Assembly (NCBI GenBank): GCA_903835235.1
Contig: CAILMF010000076.1
Location: 1-33,114 of the forward strand
Source of the DNA: an uncultured Rhodospirillales bacterium
GTDB lineage: Bacteria; Pseudomonadota; Alphaproteobacteria; Acetobacterales; Acetobacteraceae
DNA length: 33,114 bases
Direction: 5' to 3'
Shown here: positions 24,192 to 31,959 of the stretch, in pieces
Layout of the letters: each line of letters starts with the position of its first letter
Numbering within the stretch: position 1 is the first letter of the stretch
The notes under the pieces: generated by a model
Told to the model about the DNA's origin: nothing
Database searches by the model: none
The model's input: only the letters and a program-made list of their open reading frames with translations
Program-made: the position numbers and the translations under genes

Positions 24192-25339
24192 TGAACCGCC
24201 GTTCCCTGCTGCTCGCCAGCCTTGCCACGCCGGCGCTGTCTGTCAGCGGCTTCGCCGCCGACCCGATCAAGATCGGCATGACCCAGCCGCTCACCGGCGC
24301 CGTCGCCGCCTCGGGCAACTACGTCGCCAATGGCGCCAAGATCGCGACCGAGGTGCTGAACCGCGCCGGCGGCGTGCTCGGCCGGCCGCTTGAGCTGATC
24401 CTGGAAGACAACAAGTCCAACCCGCGCGAGGCCGTGGCTTCGGTGGAAAAGCTGGTGCTGCGTGACCGCGTGCCGGTGCTGATCGGCGCCTGGTCCTCCA
24501 CCTTCACCCTGGCGATCATGCCGAAGCTGATCGAGTACAAGGTGCCGATGGTGGTCGAGACCTCCTCGGCCTCGCGCATCACCACCTCGGGCAACCCTTG
24601 GGTATTCCGCATCGCGCCGACCAGCGAGATGGAGGCGGTGGCCTTCTCCGCCCTGCTGTCCAAGTTCACGCCCGCGATGAAGAAGATCGACTTCCTGTCG
24701 GTCAACAACGACTTCGGCCGTGGTGCCGCCGAGAAGTTCAGCGCCGCGCTGGCGGCCCGCGGCATCGCCATCGGCCGGACCGAGACGATGACGCCGGAAG
24801 CCACCGACCTGGCGGCGCAGCTGACCGCGCTGAAGCAGAGCGACGGCGACACCGTCTTCGTCACGACAGGCGTGGAGCAGATGACGCTGGCGCTGCGCCA
24901 GGCGGTGGAACAGCGCCTGGGCAAGCGCATCGTGACCACCGGCGGCAGCTTCCCCGACCAGCTGCTGGCCAACCCGCTGCCGCCGGGCAATGACAGCTTC
25001 CACATCCTGTTCTACGCGCCGTGGTTCCCCGAGCGCGCGCCGCACCCGGCGATCGCCCGCACCTACACCGAGGAGTGGAACAAGAAGGGCTGGGAATTCG
25101 CCGGCCTGACCGAGGGTTTTCGGGGTTACGACGCCATGCTGACGGTGGTGGAAGCCATCAAGCTGGCTGGCAAGCCGGAGGCGGAAGCGATCCGTGAGGC
25201 GCTGTGGAAGGTGAAGATTCCCGGCGTCAACGGCGACATCGCCTTCGCCAAGGAAGGCCCGGCGGGTCAGGAGAGCGGGCAGAACCGGCCCAATGTCTCG
25301 ATCCTCAGGCTGTCCGAAGGCAAGACCAGCCTGCTCTGA
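24188..25339 (+). CDS. ABC transporter substrate-binding protein, branched-chain-amino-acid type (LivJ/K-like)
   Basis: 383-aa periplasmic binding protein of the Peripla_BP_6 family. It has a twin-arginine-like leader (MMNRRSLLLASLATPALS, cleavage near GFA), then PIKIGMTQPLTGAVAASG, LELILEDNKSNPREAV, LIGAWSSTFTLAIMP and VVETSSASRITTSG. Family members bind branched-chain amino acids, amides, urea or aromatic acids, so amino-acid import is not proven. The ATG at 24188 overlaps the oxygenase stop. It heads the five importer genes LivJ/K-H-M-G-F. Confidence 0.93.
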   Translation: MMNRRSLLLASLATPALSVSGFAADPIKIGMTQPLTGAVAASGNYVANGAKIATEVLNRAGGVLGRPLELILEDNKSNPREAVASVEKLVLRDRVPVLIGAWSSTFTLAIMPKLIEYKVPMVVETSSASRITTSGNPWVFRIAPTSEMEAVAFSALLSKFTPAMKKIDFLSVNNDFGRGAAEKFSAALAARGIAIGRTETMTPEATDLAAQLTALKQSDGDTVFVTTGVEQMTLALRQAVEQRLGKRIVTTGGSFPDQLLANPLPPGNDSFHILFYAPWFPERAPHPAIARTYTEEWNKKGWEFAGLTEGFRGYDAMLTVVEAIKLAGKPEAEAIREALWKVKIPGVNGDIAFAKEGPAGQESGQNRPNVSILRLSEGKTSLL

Positions 25340-26211
25340 TGGACCAGGCGCTCCAGCACCTCGTCAATGGCACGGTCCTCGGCGGCACCTATGCGCTGCT
25401 GGGGATCGGGCTGACGCTGATCTTCGGCGTCATGCGCGTGGTCAACTTCACCCATGGCGAGCTCTATGCGTTCGGCGCCTACATGACCTATGCCTTCGTC
25501 TCGCTGCTGGGCGTCAACTTCTTCGCCGCGTTGGCGCTGGCCACGCTGTGCGGCGTGGCGCTGGGCGCGGCGCTGGAACTTGTGCTGCTGCGGCGGATGC
25601 GGAAGGCCGATATCGACAGCGTCATGCTGGTGATGATCGGCGCTTCGCTGGTGCTGCAGAATGGCGAGATGTGGGCCTGGGGTGGTGTCGCCAAGCTGGT
25701 GCCCAACCCGTTCAACGGCTCGCCGCTCGTCATCGGCCCGGTCTCGGTGCTGCCGCTGCGGTTGTTCGTGCTGGCGGTCTCGGCCGCGCTGCTGCTGGGC
25801 TTCTGGCTGATGCTGGACCGCACCCGCGCCGGCGTGGCCATGCGCGCCACCTTCCAGGACCCGGAGACGGCAGCGCTGATGGGCGTCCGCATCGGCTGGG
25901 TCAACACCGCCACCTTCGCCATCGGCTCCGGCCTGGCCGCCGCCGCCGGCGCGCTGCTCGGCCCGGTGTTCATGGTATCGCCGACCATGGGTGACCTGGT
26001 GGGGCTGAAGGCCTTCGCCATCGTCATCCTGGGCGGGCTCGGCAGCCTGCCGGGCGCCACGCTGGGTGGCTTCGCGCTCGGCTTCGTCGAGGAATATGCC
26101 GGCGGCTATCTCTCCACCGAATACCGCGACGCCTTCGGCTTCCTGCTCATCATCCTGGTACTGGCACTGAAGCCGCAGGGGCTGGTGCCGGCGAAGGAGC
26201 GGATCGGGTGA
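25339..26211 (+). CDS. livH: Branched-chain-amino-acid-type ABC permease LivH
   Basis: 290-aa permease with about eight helices. Landmarks are NGTVLGGTYALLGIGLTLIFG, RVVNFTHGELYAFGAY, AMRATFQDPETAALMGV, and LKAFAIVILGGLGSLPGATLGG, which is the LivH EAA-like region. It starts with TGATG overlap after the binding-protein gene and ends with GTGA overlap into livM. The gene symbol denotes the family role; the actual cargo is unknown. Confidence 0.93.
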   Translation: MDQALQHLVNGTVLGGTYALLGIGLTLIFGVMRVVNFTHGELYAFGAYMTYAFVSLLGVNFFAALALATLCGVALGAALELVLLRRMRKADIDSVMLVMIGASLVLQNGEMWAWGGVAKLVPNPFNGSPLVIGPVSVLPLRLFVLAVSAALLLGFWLMLDRTRAGVAMRATFQDPETAALMGVRIGWVNTATFAIGSGLAAAAGALLGPVFMVSPTMGDLVGLKAFAIVILGGLGSLPGATLGGFALGFVEEYAGGYLSTEYRDAFGFLLIILVLALKPQGLVPAKERIG

Positions 26212-27248
26212 CCGCGCCCGATGGTCGCAGCGCCGAAGGGCGCGGAGAGCTGAATCGGTCGCGCCTGCACCACTACGCGCCCTGGGTTTTCGTCCTCGTG
26301 CTGGCGCTGCTGCCGCTGGCCTTCCCGGACCCCTACATGCTGGCGGTGCTGACCTCGGCCGGCATCTTCATCATCGGCGCCATCAGCCTGAACCTGCTGC
26401 TGGGCTATACCGGTCAGCTCTCGCTCGGCCATGTCGCCTTCTTCGGGCTGGGTGCCTATACCAGCGCGCTTGCCTCGCTCGGCTTCGATATCGGCATCGG
26501 CTTCGGCCTGCGCATCACCCTGCAACCGCAGCCGGTCTGGCTGGGCTTCATCGCCGCCATCATCGTGGCCGGCGGCTTCGGCTGGCTGCTGGGGCGGCTG
26601 GCCTTCCGGGTACGCGGTGCCTACTTCGTCATCATCACCATCTGCTTCGCCCAGGTGCTGCGCATGGTGGCGCTGAACTGGATCGAACTGACGCAAGGCC
26701 CGATGGCGCTGATCTCAATCCCGCCCTTCTCCATGTGGCTGCCGGGCCAGGGCGTGGTGCCGCTGTACAGCAAGGCGCAGAACTACTGGCTGGTGCTGGC
26801 CGTGGCGGTGCTGGCCTTCATCGTGGTGCGCCAGCTGGTGGAATCGCGCATCGGCCGGGCGCTGGTGGCGCTGCGCGCCAATGAATCCCTGGCCCGATCC
26901 GTCGGCATCCGCGTGACGCACTACCTCGTCATCGCCGCGGTCATCTCGGCCGGCATTGCGGGCGCGGCGGGCAGCCTGTTCGCGCACTACATCCGCATCA
27001 TCGACCCCGACGTGTTCCTGTTCATCTACACCGTCACCATGGTCATCATGGTCATCACCGGCGGCAAGGGCACGCTGTGGGGGCCGGTGGTCGGCGGGCT
27101 GATCTTCGGCCTGGTGCCGGATTTGCTGCGCGGCCATGCCCGGCCTGAAGCGCAATGGGTGCTGTATGGCGTCGCCATGATCCTGTTCGTCATGTTCCTG
27201 CCGCGCGGCATCGTGCCGGCGCTGGCCAGCCTGCGGCGGCGCGCATGA
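26208..27248 (+). CDS. livM: Branched-chain-amino-acid-type ABC permease LivM
   Basis: 346-aa permease, partner of LivH. Landmarks are SLNLLLGYTGQLSLGHVAFFG, GRLAFRVRGAYFVIITICFAQ, ALRANESLARSVGI, and VMVITGGKGTLWGPVVGG. It starts with GTG at 26208, coupled to livH by GTGA. The first 25 residues (DGRSAEGRGELNRSRLHH) are polar and not part of the membrane domain. It overlaps livG by ATGA. Confidence 0.93.
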   Translation: MTAPDGRSAEGRGELNRSRLHHYAPWVFVLVLALLPLAFPDPYMLAVLTSAGIFIIGAISLNLLLGYTGQLSLGHVAFFGLGAYTSALASLGFDIGIGFGLRITLQPQPVWLGFIAAIIVAGGFGWLLGRLAFRVRGAYFVIITICFAQVLRMVALNWIELTQGPMALISIPPFSMWLPGQGVVPLYSKAQNYWLVLAVAVLAFIVVRQLVESRIGRALVALRANESLARSVGIRVTHYLVIAAVISAGIAGAAGSLFAHYIRIIDPDVFLFIYTVTMVIMVITGGKGTLWGPVVGGLIFGLVPDLLRGHARPEAQWVLYGVAMILFVMFLPRGIVPALASLRRRA

Positions 27249-28036
27249 GCGACCTGCTGCGGGTGGAAGGCCTGGCCGTGCATATCGGCGGCCTGGTGGC
27301 CATTGCGGATGCCAGCTTCGTGGTGCCCGCAGGCCAGGTAGTCAGCCTGATCGGCCCGAACGGCGCCGGCAAGACCACCGCCTTCAACGTCATCACCGGC
27401 TATATGCGCCCGACCAAGGGCCGCATCCTGTTCGACGGCGCCGACATCACCGGCCTGGCGCCCGACCGCATCGCGGAACGCGGCATCGTCCGCAGCTTCC
27501 AGCGCACCAGCGTGTTCACCGGTTGCACCGTGCTGGAGAACGCGTTGATGGCGCTGCACCGCCGCGGCGGCGCCGGCCTGCTCGGCGCGCTGTTCCGTTT
27601 GCCGAGTGCGCGGCGGGAGGAAGCCCGGCTGCGCGCGGAAGCCTGGGCCATGCTGGAGTTCACCGGCCTGGCGGAACGCGCCGACACGCTCGCAGAAGTG
27701 CTGGCCTATGGCGAACAGCGCCGCCTCGGCATTGCACTGGCCGCCATTGCCAGCCCGCGCCTGCTGCTGCTGGACGAACCCGCCGCCGGGCTGAACCCTT
27801 CGGAGACCGCGGCCTGCATGGCACTGATCCGCCAGCTGCGCGACCGCGGCGCCACCATTTTGCTGGTGGAGCACGACATGCCCATGGTGATGCAGATGTC
27901 GGACACCATCGTGGTGCTGAACCAGGGCCGCATCATCGCCGCGGGCGCCCCGGCGGAAATCCGCGCCAACCCGGAAGTCATCCGCGCCTATCTCGGCAGC
28001 GGCGATTGGCAGGAAGCCGCCCATGCTGCGGCTTGA
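27245..28036 (+). CDS. livG: Branched-chain-amino-acid-type ABC ATPase LivG
   Basis: 263-aa ATPase. Walker A GPNGAGKTT (37-45), Q86 in RSFQRTSVF, signature LAYGEQ (153-158, the LivG variant of LSGGQ), Walker B LLLLDEP (173-179), and AGLNPSET after it, as in LivG. Switch His is in VEHDMPMVM. The ATG at 27245 overlaps the livM stop. It works with livF as the ATPase heterodimer. Confidence 0.95.
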   Translation: MSDLLRVEGLAVHIGGLVAIADASFVVPAGQVVSLIGPNGAGKTTAFNVITGYMRPTKGRILFDGADITGLAPDRIAERGIVRSFQRTSVFTGCTVLENALMALHRRGGAGLLGALFRLPSARREEARLRAEAWAMLEFTGLAERADTLAEVLAYGEQRRLGIALAAIASPRLLLLDEPAAGLNPSETAACMALIRQLRDRGATILLVEHDMPMVMQMSDTIVVLNQGRIIAAGAPAEIRANPEVIRAYLGSGDWQEAAHAAA

Positions 28037-28730
28037 AGGCGTCATCGCCGGCTATGGCCGCACGCCCGCGCTCAACGGCATTGCGCTGGATGTGCGGGAA
28101 GGCGAGCTCGTCAGCCTGATCGGCGCCAATGGCGCGGGCAAGTCGACGACTCTCAAAACCATCAGCGGCCTGCTGAAGCCCAGCGCCGGCAGCATCACCT
28201 TCGACGGCGCCGAGATCGGTGGCCTCTCCCCGCGCGACATCCTCTCGCGCGGCATCGCCCATTGCCCTGAGGGCCGCCGCGTTTTCCCGCATCTCAGCGT
28301 GCGGGAGAACCTGGAGATGGGCGCGCTGCTGCGGCGCGACCGAACAGCGGTGGCCGACGACCTGGAGGCGATGTGCACGCGCTTCCCGCGCCTGCGCGAA
28401 CGCCTCACCCAGGCTGCCGGCACGCTGAGTGGCGGCGAACAGCAGATGCTCGCCATCGCCCGCGCGCTGATGTCCCGGCCGCGCCTGCTGATGTTCGACG
28501 AACCCTCGCTCGGCCTGGCGCCCAGCCTGGTGGAGCAGGTCTTCCTCATCGTGCAGGAAATCCGCGCCCAGGGCACCACGGTGCTGATGGTGGAGCAGAA
28601 CGCCATGGCGGCGCTGCGCCTGGCGGACCGCGCCTTCCTGTTGGAAACCGGACATGTGGTCCGCAGCGGCACGGGTGCCGAGCTGCTGGCCAGCCCGGAT
28701 GTGCGCGCGGCCTATCTCGGCGGCGCCTGA
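28023..28730 (+). CDS. livF: Branched-chain-amino-acid-type ABC ATPase LivF
   Basis: 235-aa ATPase. Walker A GANGAGKST (34-42), HCPEGRRVFPHLSVRENL, signature LSGGEQQ (135-141), Walker B LLMFDEP (155-161) and SLGLAPSLVEQ, all typical of LivF. It overlaps livG by 14 nt, and ends the SDR-oxygenase-importer operon. No clear terminator follows directly. Confidence 0.95.
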   Translation: MLRLEGVIAGYGRTPALNGIALDVREGELVSLIGANGAGKSTTLKTISGLLKPSAGSITFDGAEIGGLSPRDILSRGIAHCPEGRRVFPHLSVRENLEMGALLRRDRTAVADDLEAMCTRFPRLRERLTQAAGTLSGGEQQMLAIARALMSRPRLLMFDEPSLGLAPSLVEQVFLIVQEIRAQGTTVLMVEQNAMAALRLADRAFLLETGHVVRSGTGAELLASPDVRAAYLGGA

Positions 28731-28885
28731 GCCGCGCTGGCGGCAAGCGCAGCCTCGATCCGCGTCGCCTGGCGCAGCAGGTCGCGCGCTTCCGCTTCCA
28801 GGCTGAGCTGTGCCGCCAGCAGGCGGCAGAGTTCAGCCTCGCGTGCCATGCTGGCGGCGCTGCGGTGGCTGGCGAGCTGGTCCAT
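28712..28885 (-). CDS. Possible small helical protein, unknown function
   Basis: A 57-codon frame begins at the ATG at 28885 with GGGGA 9 nt upstream. It encodes MDQLASHRSAASMAREA followed by an Ala/Leu/Glu/Arg-rich stretch likely to form one amphipathic helix or coiled coil. It overlaps the livF end by 19 nt on the opposite strand. Composition is compatible with a real short protein, but there is no family match that I recognise. In GC-rich DNA such frames also arise by chance. Confidence 0.35.
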   Translation of the reverse strand: MDQLASHRSAASMAREAELCRLLAAQLSLEAEARDLLRQATRIEAALAASAAQAPPR

Positions 28886-29129
28886 GTTTGGCGTCCCCTG
28901 ATGGCATCGCGCTCCGTGAGCCCCTGCCGTGATGCCGCGGGCAACCTGACCATTCGATGCCGGATTTGCTAACCGACAACTGCGTGAGGCTCGCGAGCGC
29001 CCGGCTTCGTGATGCAACCTCTCGGCTGGCGCGCGATCCCTGGCGCAAAGCGCGGGCCTACCCTACCCTTGGTCGGCAAGCAGCCATCAGGCGCGAAGGG
29101 GGAAAGCGAGCCGTGCAGGACCAGCACCG
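28886..29129. other. Intergenic region before the CoA-transferase genes
   Basis: 244 bp without a gene. It includes a lower-GC stretch near 28945-28985 and the 10-bp palindrome GCTCGCGAGC (28989-28998), followed by the pcaI-like start. It probably holds the promoter of the CoA-transferase pair. No riboswitch or RNA structure was recognised. Confidence 0.4.
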
Positions 29130-29828
29130 ATGATCGATAAATTCGTGCGCTCCATGGCCGAGGCGATGGACGGCATCAAGGACGGCTCGACCGTGCTGAT
29201 CTCCGGCTTCGGCGATGTCGGCGCGCCCAATGCGCTGATCGAAGGGCTGATCGAGCAGGGCGCCAGCAACCTGACCGTGGTGGTGAACTCCGGCGGCCGC
29301 AACCGCGTGGCGGGCGTGGAACCCAGCGGGCTGACCAGGCTGGTGGCGCTGGGCCGGGTGAAGAAGATGATCTCCAGCTTCATCCGCGCCCAATCCATCG
29401 CCGGTGAACTGGTGCGCACCGGCAAGATGGAAGGCGTGGTCATTCCGCAGGGCACCTTGGCCGAGCGCATGCGCGCCGCCGGCGCCGGCATCCCCGCCTT
29501 CTACACCCCCACCGGCGCCGGCACGCTGGTGGCGGAGGGCAAGGAAAGCCGCTGGTACCAGGGGCGCGAATGCATCCTGGAGGAAGCCCTGCCCGGCGAT
29601 GTCGCGCTGGTGGAAGCCTGGATGGCCGACCGCTGGGGCAACCTGGTGTTCCGCGACGCCAGCCGCAACTTCAACCCGGTGGTCGCCACCGCCGGCGCGC
29701 TGACCATCGTGCAGACGCATCATGTGTGCGACCTGGGCCAGTTGCCCGCCAACGAGATCGTCACCCCCGGCATCTTCGTCAACCGCGTGCTGCACGTGCC
29801 CGCGGGCGACCCCAAGCCGGTGGTGTGA
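29130..29828 (+). CDS. 3-oxoacid CoA-transferase subunit A (PcaI/ScoA/AtoD-like)
   Basis: 232-aa alpha subunit of a family I CoA-transferase, which moves CoA from succinyl-CoA or acetyl-CoA to a 3-oxoacid such as acetoacetate or 3-oxoadipate. Landmarks are DGSTVLISGFGDVGAPNALI (the SGFG..G.P loop), VKKMISSFIRAQSIAGEL, VIPQGTLAERMRAAGAGIPAFYTPTGAGT and ADRWGNLVFRDASRNFNP. It precedes the B subunit by 10 nt. In an island of ring-attacking enzymes, a 3-oxoadipate-like product is plausible, but no other beta-ketoadipate gene lies in the window. The CoA acceptor is therefore undetermined. Confidence 0.92.
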   Translation: MIDKFVRSMAEAMDGIKDGSTVLISGFGDVGAPNALIEGLIEQGASNLTVVVNSGGRNRVAGVEPSGLTRLVALGRVKKMISSFIRAQSIAGELVRTGKMEGVVIPQGTLAERMRAAGAGIPAFYTPTGAGTLVAEGKESRWYQGRECILEEALPGDVALVEAWMADRWGNLVFRDASRNFNPVVATAGALTIVQTHHVCDLGQLPANEIVTPGIFVNRVLHVPAGDPKPVV

Positions 29829-29838
29829 GGAGCGCGCG

Positions 29839-30489
29839 ATGACCGAACACAGCTACAAGCCCTTGGGCCGCACCGGCATGGCGGCGCGCGCGGCGCAGGA
29901 CATTCCCGGCGGCTGGTACGTCAACCTGGGCATCGGCATCCCCACCCTGGTGGCGGACCATGTGCCGGCCGAACGCGAAGTGATCTTCCACAGCGAGAAC
30001 GGCATCCTTGGGGTCGGCCCGGCGCCCGCCAAGCACAAGGAAAATCCCTGGCTGATCAATGCCTCCAGCCAGCGCGTCTCACTGCACCCCGGCGGCAGCT
30101 TCTTCGACCACGCCATGAGCTTCGCCATCGTCCGCGGCCAGCACCTGGACCTCTGCGTCCTCGGCGGCTTCCAGGTGGCGGAGAATGGCGACCTGGCCAA
30201 CTGGGCGCAAAGCGCGGAAGCCGGCACCGGCCAGATCGGCGGCGCCATGGACCTGGCGGTGGGCGCCAAGCAGGTCTGGGTGATCATGGAACATACCACC
30301 AAGGGCGGCGAGGCGCGGCTGCTGAAGCGCTGCACCTACCCGCTGACCGCGCCGCGCTGCGTGACCCGCGTCTACACCAGCCTTGCCGTGCTGGACGTGG
30401 CGGAGCGCGGCTTCGTGGTGCGCGACATCATCCCGGGGCTGAGCTTCGAGGAGTTGCAGGCGCGCACCGAGGCGAAGCTGCACCGGTAG
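29839..30489 (+). CDS. 3-oxoacid CoA-transferase subunit B (PcaJ/ScoB/AtoA-like)
   Basis: 216-aa beta subunit, carrying the catalytic Glu53 in the SENGILG motif that forms the glutamyl-CoA intermediate. Other landmarks are YVNLGIGIPTLVADHVP, GGSFFDHAMSFAIVRG, LCVLGGFQVAENGDLANW and KQVWVIMEHTTKGGEARLL. GAGGAG lies 6 nt before the ATG at 29839. The length is normal. The gene ends just before a block of hairpins and a terminator. Confidence 0.94.
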   Translation: MTEHSYKPLGRTGMAARAAQDIPGGWYVNLGIGIPTLVADHVPAEREVIFHSENGILGVGPAPAKHKENPWLINASSQRVSLHPGGSFFDHAMSFAIVRGQHLDLCVLGGFQVAENGDLANWAQSAEAGTGQIGGAMDLAVGAKQVWVIMEHTTKGGEARLLKRCTYPLTAPRCVTRVYTSLAVLDVAERGFVVRDIIPGLSFEELQARTEAKLHR

Positions 30490-30504
30490 GGCGGCCCCAC
30501 ACAG

Positions 30505-30590
30505 ACCCCGACCTGTTTCTTGGGGAGGGCGCTGCCCTCCCCAAACCCCGGCCTGTTACTTGGGGAGGGCTCCGCCCTCCCCAAACCCCT
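30505..30590. repeat. Two 40-bp repeat units, each with an 11-bp hairpin (REP-like)
   Basis: Each unit contains TTGGGGAGGGC, a 3-nt loop, and the exact complement: stems at 30520-30530/30534-30544 and 30560-30570/30574-30584. The units share CCTGTT and CCCCAAACCCC flanks at a 40-bp period. Loops differ (GCT, TCC) while both stems are perfect, as expected if the stems are selected or recently copied. The sequence looks like a dispersed intergenic repeat common in GC-rich Acetobacteraceae; that frequency is from memory and not tested here. Confidence 0.8.
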
Positions 30591-30593
30591 CCG

Positions 30594-30629
30594 CCAAGGG
30601 CCGAAAGGCCCTTGGAACCCGGGTTTTTT
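30594..30629 (+). terminator. Rho-independent terminator after the CoA-transferase genes
   Basis: A 9-bp stem CCAAGGGCC/GGCCCTTGG closes on a GAAA tetraloop (30594-30615). Eight nucleotides later comes a run of six T residues (30624-30629). The T-run is a little distant, but the short CCCGGG self-complementary stretch between may extend the structure. It separates the operon from the convergent CinA-family gene, whose stop overlaps the T-run end. Confidence 0.7.
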
Positions 30630-31882
30630 CAGCGCTTCTCGAAGTCCAGCTGCTCGTCCACCGGCAGGCCCTTCAGGCGGCGACGCAGGCTGTCCAGCCC
30701 CATCTCCACCGCGCCCAGCCGCACCCAGTCGCGCCCACCCAGCAGCCGCGCCTGCCGCACTTCCACGCCGCCGGCATCGGCCAGGCCAATGGCGATCTCG
30801 CCGCCTATCTGCACGCCATCGGCGCCGTCATCCAGCGTCACCAGCACCGCCACCGCATGGCTGGCACCGGACTGCTCGCGCAGCGCCAACGCCGCCTGCT
30901 GCGCCAGGTCAGGCGAGAACGCCGCCGCCGCCACGCCCACCGTCGCCGCCAACTGCGCCGCGTCACGGCTGACCACGCCACGGCGGAACAGCGCCTCCGC
31001 CCCCGGCACGTTCAGCAACCGCCCAGCGATGGCACCACCGGTAAAACTCTCGGCCACCGCGAGCGATCCGCCCTGCGCCCGCAGCGCATCCAGCACCACG
31101 CTCTCCAGCGAAGCCGTGTCCTCGGCCACGATGAAGTTGCCCAGGCGCCGACGCACCTCCGCCTCCACCGGCGCCAGCAGCGCTTCCACGTCAGCAGCAT
31201 CGGCGCCGCGCGCGGCCAGCTTGGTTTCCAGCTGCGGGTAATGCGCCTGGAAGCCCAGCTTCACGCCTGGCGCCATCGCCTCGATGTCGTGCAGCATCTG
31301 GTCGGCGCGGCTTTCGCCGATGCCGAAAGAATGGAAGCGCTTCAACCGCGCCACGCCGGGCGTGCCGGCGCGGGCCAGCAGGCGCGGCATCACCTGCTCC
31401 TCCAGCATCTTCTTCATCTCCCTGGGCACGCCGGGGGTGAAGTAGAAGCGCGCGCGGCCGATATCGACCGCGAAGCCGCAGGCGGTGCCGATCGGGTTGT
31501 CGATGAACTCGCAGCCCGCCGGCAGCATGGCCTGCTTGCGGTTGTTGGGCGGCATCACCCGGTTGCGGCGGGCGTACCAGCCCTCCATCCGCTCCAGCCA
31601 GTCGGCATGCAGCTTCAGCGCCACGCCGGCCGCCTCGGCGGCGACTTCCTGCGAGAGGTCATCCACCGTCGGCCCCAGCCCGCCATTGACGATGACGGCA
31701 TCCGCCCGCGCCGCCGCCTGGTGGAAGGCGCTGAGCAGGCTGGCGCGGTCGTCCCCCACCGTCGTGCCCCAGACCACCTCCAGCCCGGCCTCGCCCAGGC
31801 GCTGCGCCATCCAGGCGTAGTTGGTGTTGATGGTCTTGCCGGTCAGGATCTCGTCGCCGGTGCAGAGAATTTCGATACGCAT
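30629..31882 (-). CDS. CinA-family protein with degenerate PncC-like domain
   Basis: 417-aa two-domain protein. The N-terminal MoCF_biosynth/COG1058 domain (residues 1-170) is well kept: ILCTGDEILTGKTINTN, VNGGLGPTVDDLSQE, NPIGTACGF and FTPGVPREMKKML. It is linked to ADP-ribose or NMN-related pyrophosphatase activity. The C-terminal domain (about 255-417) aligns with nicotinamide-nucleotide amidase, but is altered. The AESCTGG motif reads AESFTGG (Ser279 kept, Cys to Phe280). The Tyr and Lys of the VTYSNEAK segment are replaced by Arg306 and Leu311, and the GxAGPxGG loop is absent. Amidase activity is therefore doubtful. GAGGA lies 7 nt before the ATG at 31882. Lone gene, convergent with the CoA-transferase operon. 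Confidence 0.88.
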   Translation of the reverse strand: MRIEILCTGDEILTGKTINTNYAWMAQRLGEAGLEVVWGTTVGDDRASLLSAFHQAAARADAVIVNGGLGPTVDDLSQEVAAEAAGVALKLHADWLERMEGWYARRNRVMPPNNRKQAMLPAGCEFIDNPIGTACGFAVDIGRARFYFTPGVPREMKKMLEEQVMPRLLARAGTPGVARLKRFHSFGIGESRADQMLHDIEAMAPGVKLGFQAHYPQLETKLAARGADAADVEALLAPVEAEVRRRLGNFIVAEDTASLESVVLDALRAQGGSLAVAESFTGGAIAGRLLNVPGAEALFRRGVVSRDAAQLAATVGVAAAAFSPDLAQQAALALREQSGASHAVAVLVTLDDGADGVQIGGEIAIGLADAGGVEVRQARLLGGRDWVRLGAVEMGLDSLRRRLKGLPVDEQLDFEKR

Positions 31883-31959
31883 GTGCTGGTCCTCGGTTAC
31901 CAGCAGATTGCCCGCGGGCGGGGCCGGATGTCCAATCGCCCGCGGGGAAGGCCGGCGGA

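Noticed and set aside
24188-28730. Firm assignment as a leucine/isoleucine/valine importer
   Set aside because: Subunits match the Liv family, but this family also carries urea, amides and aromatic acids. Coupling to a 2OG oxygenase and SDR argues for another cargo.
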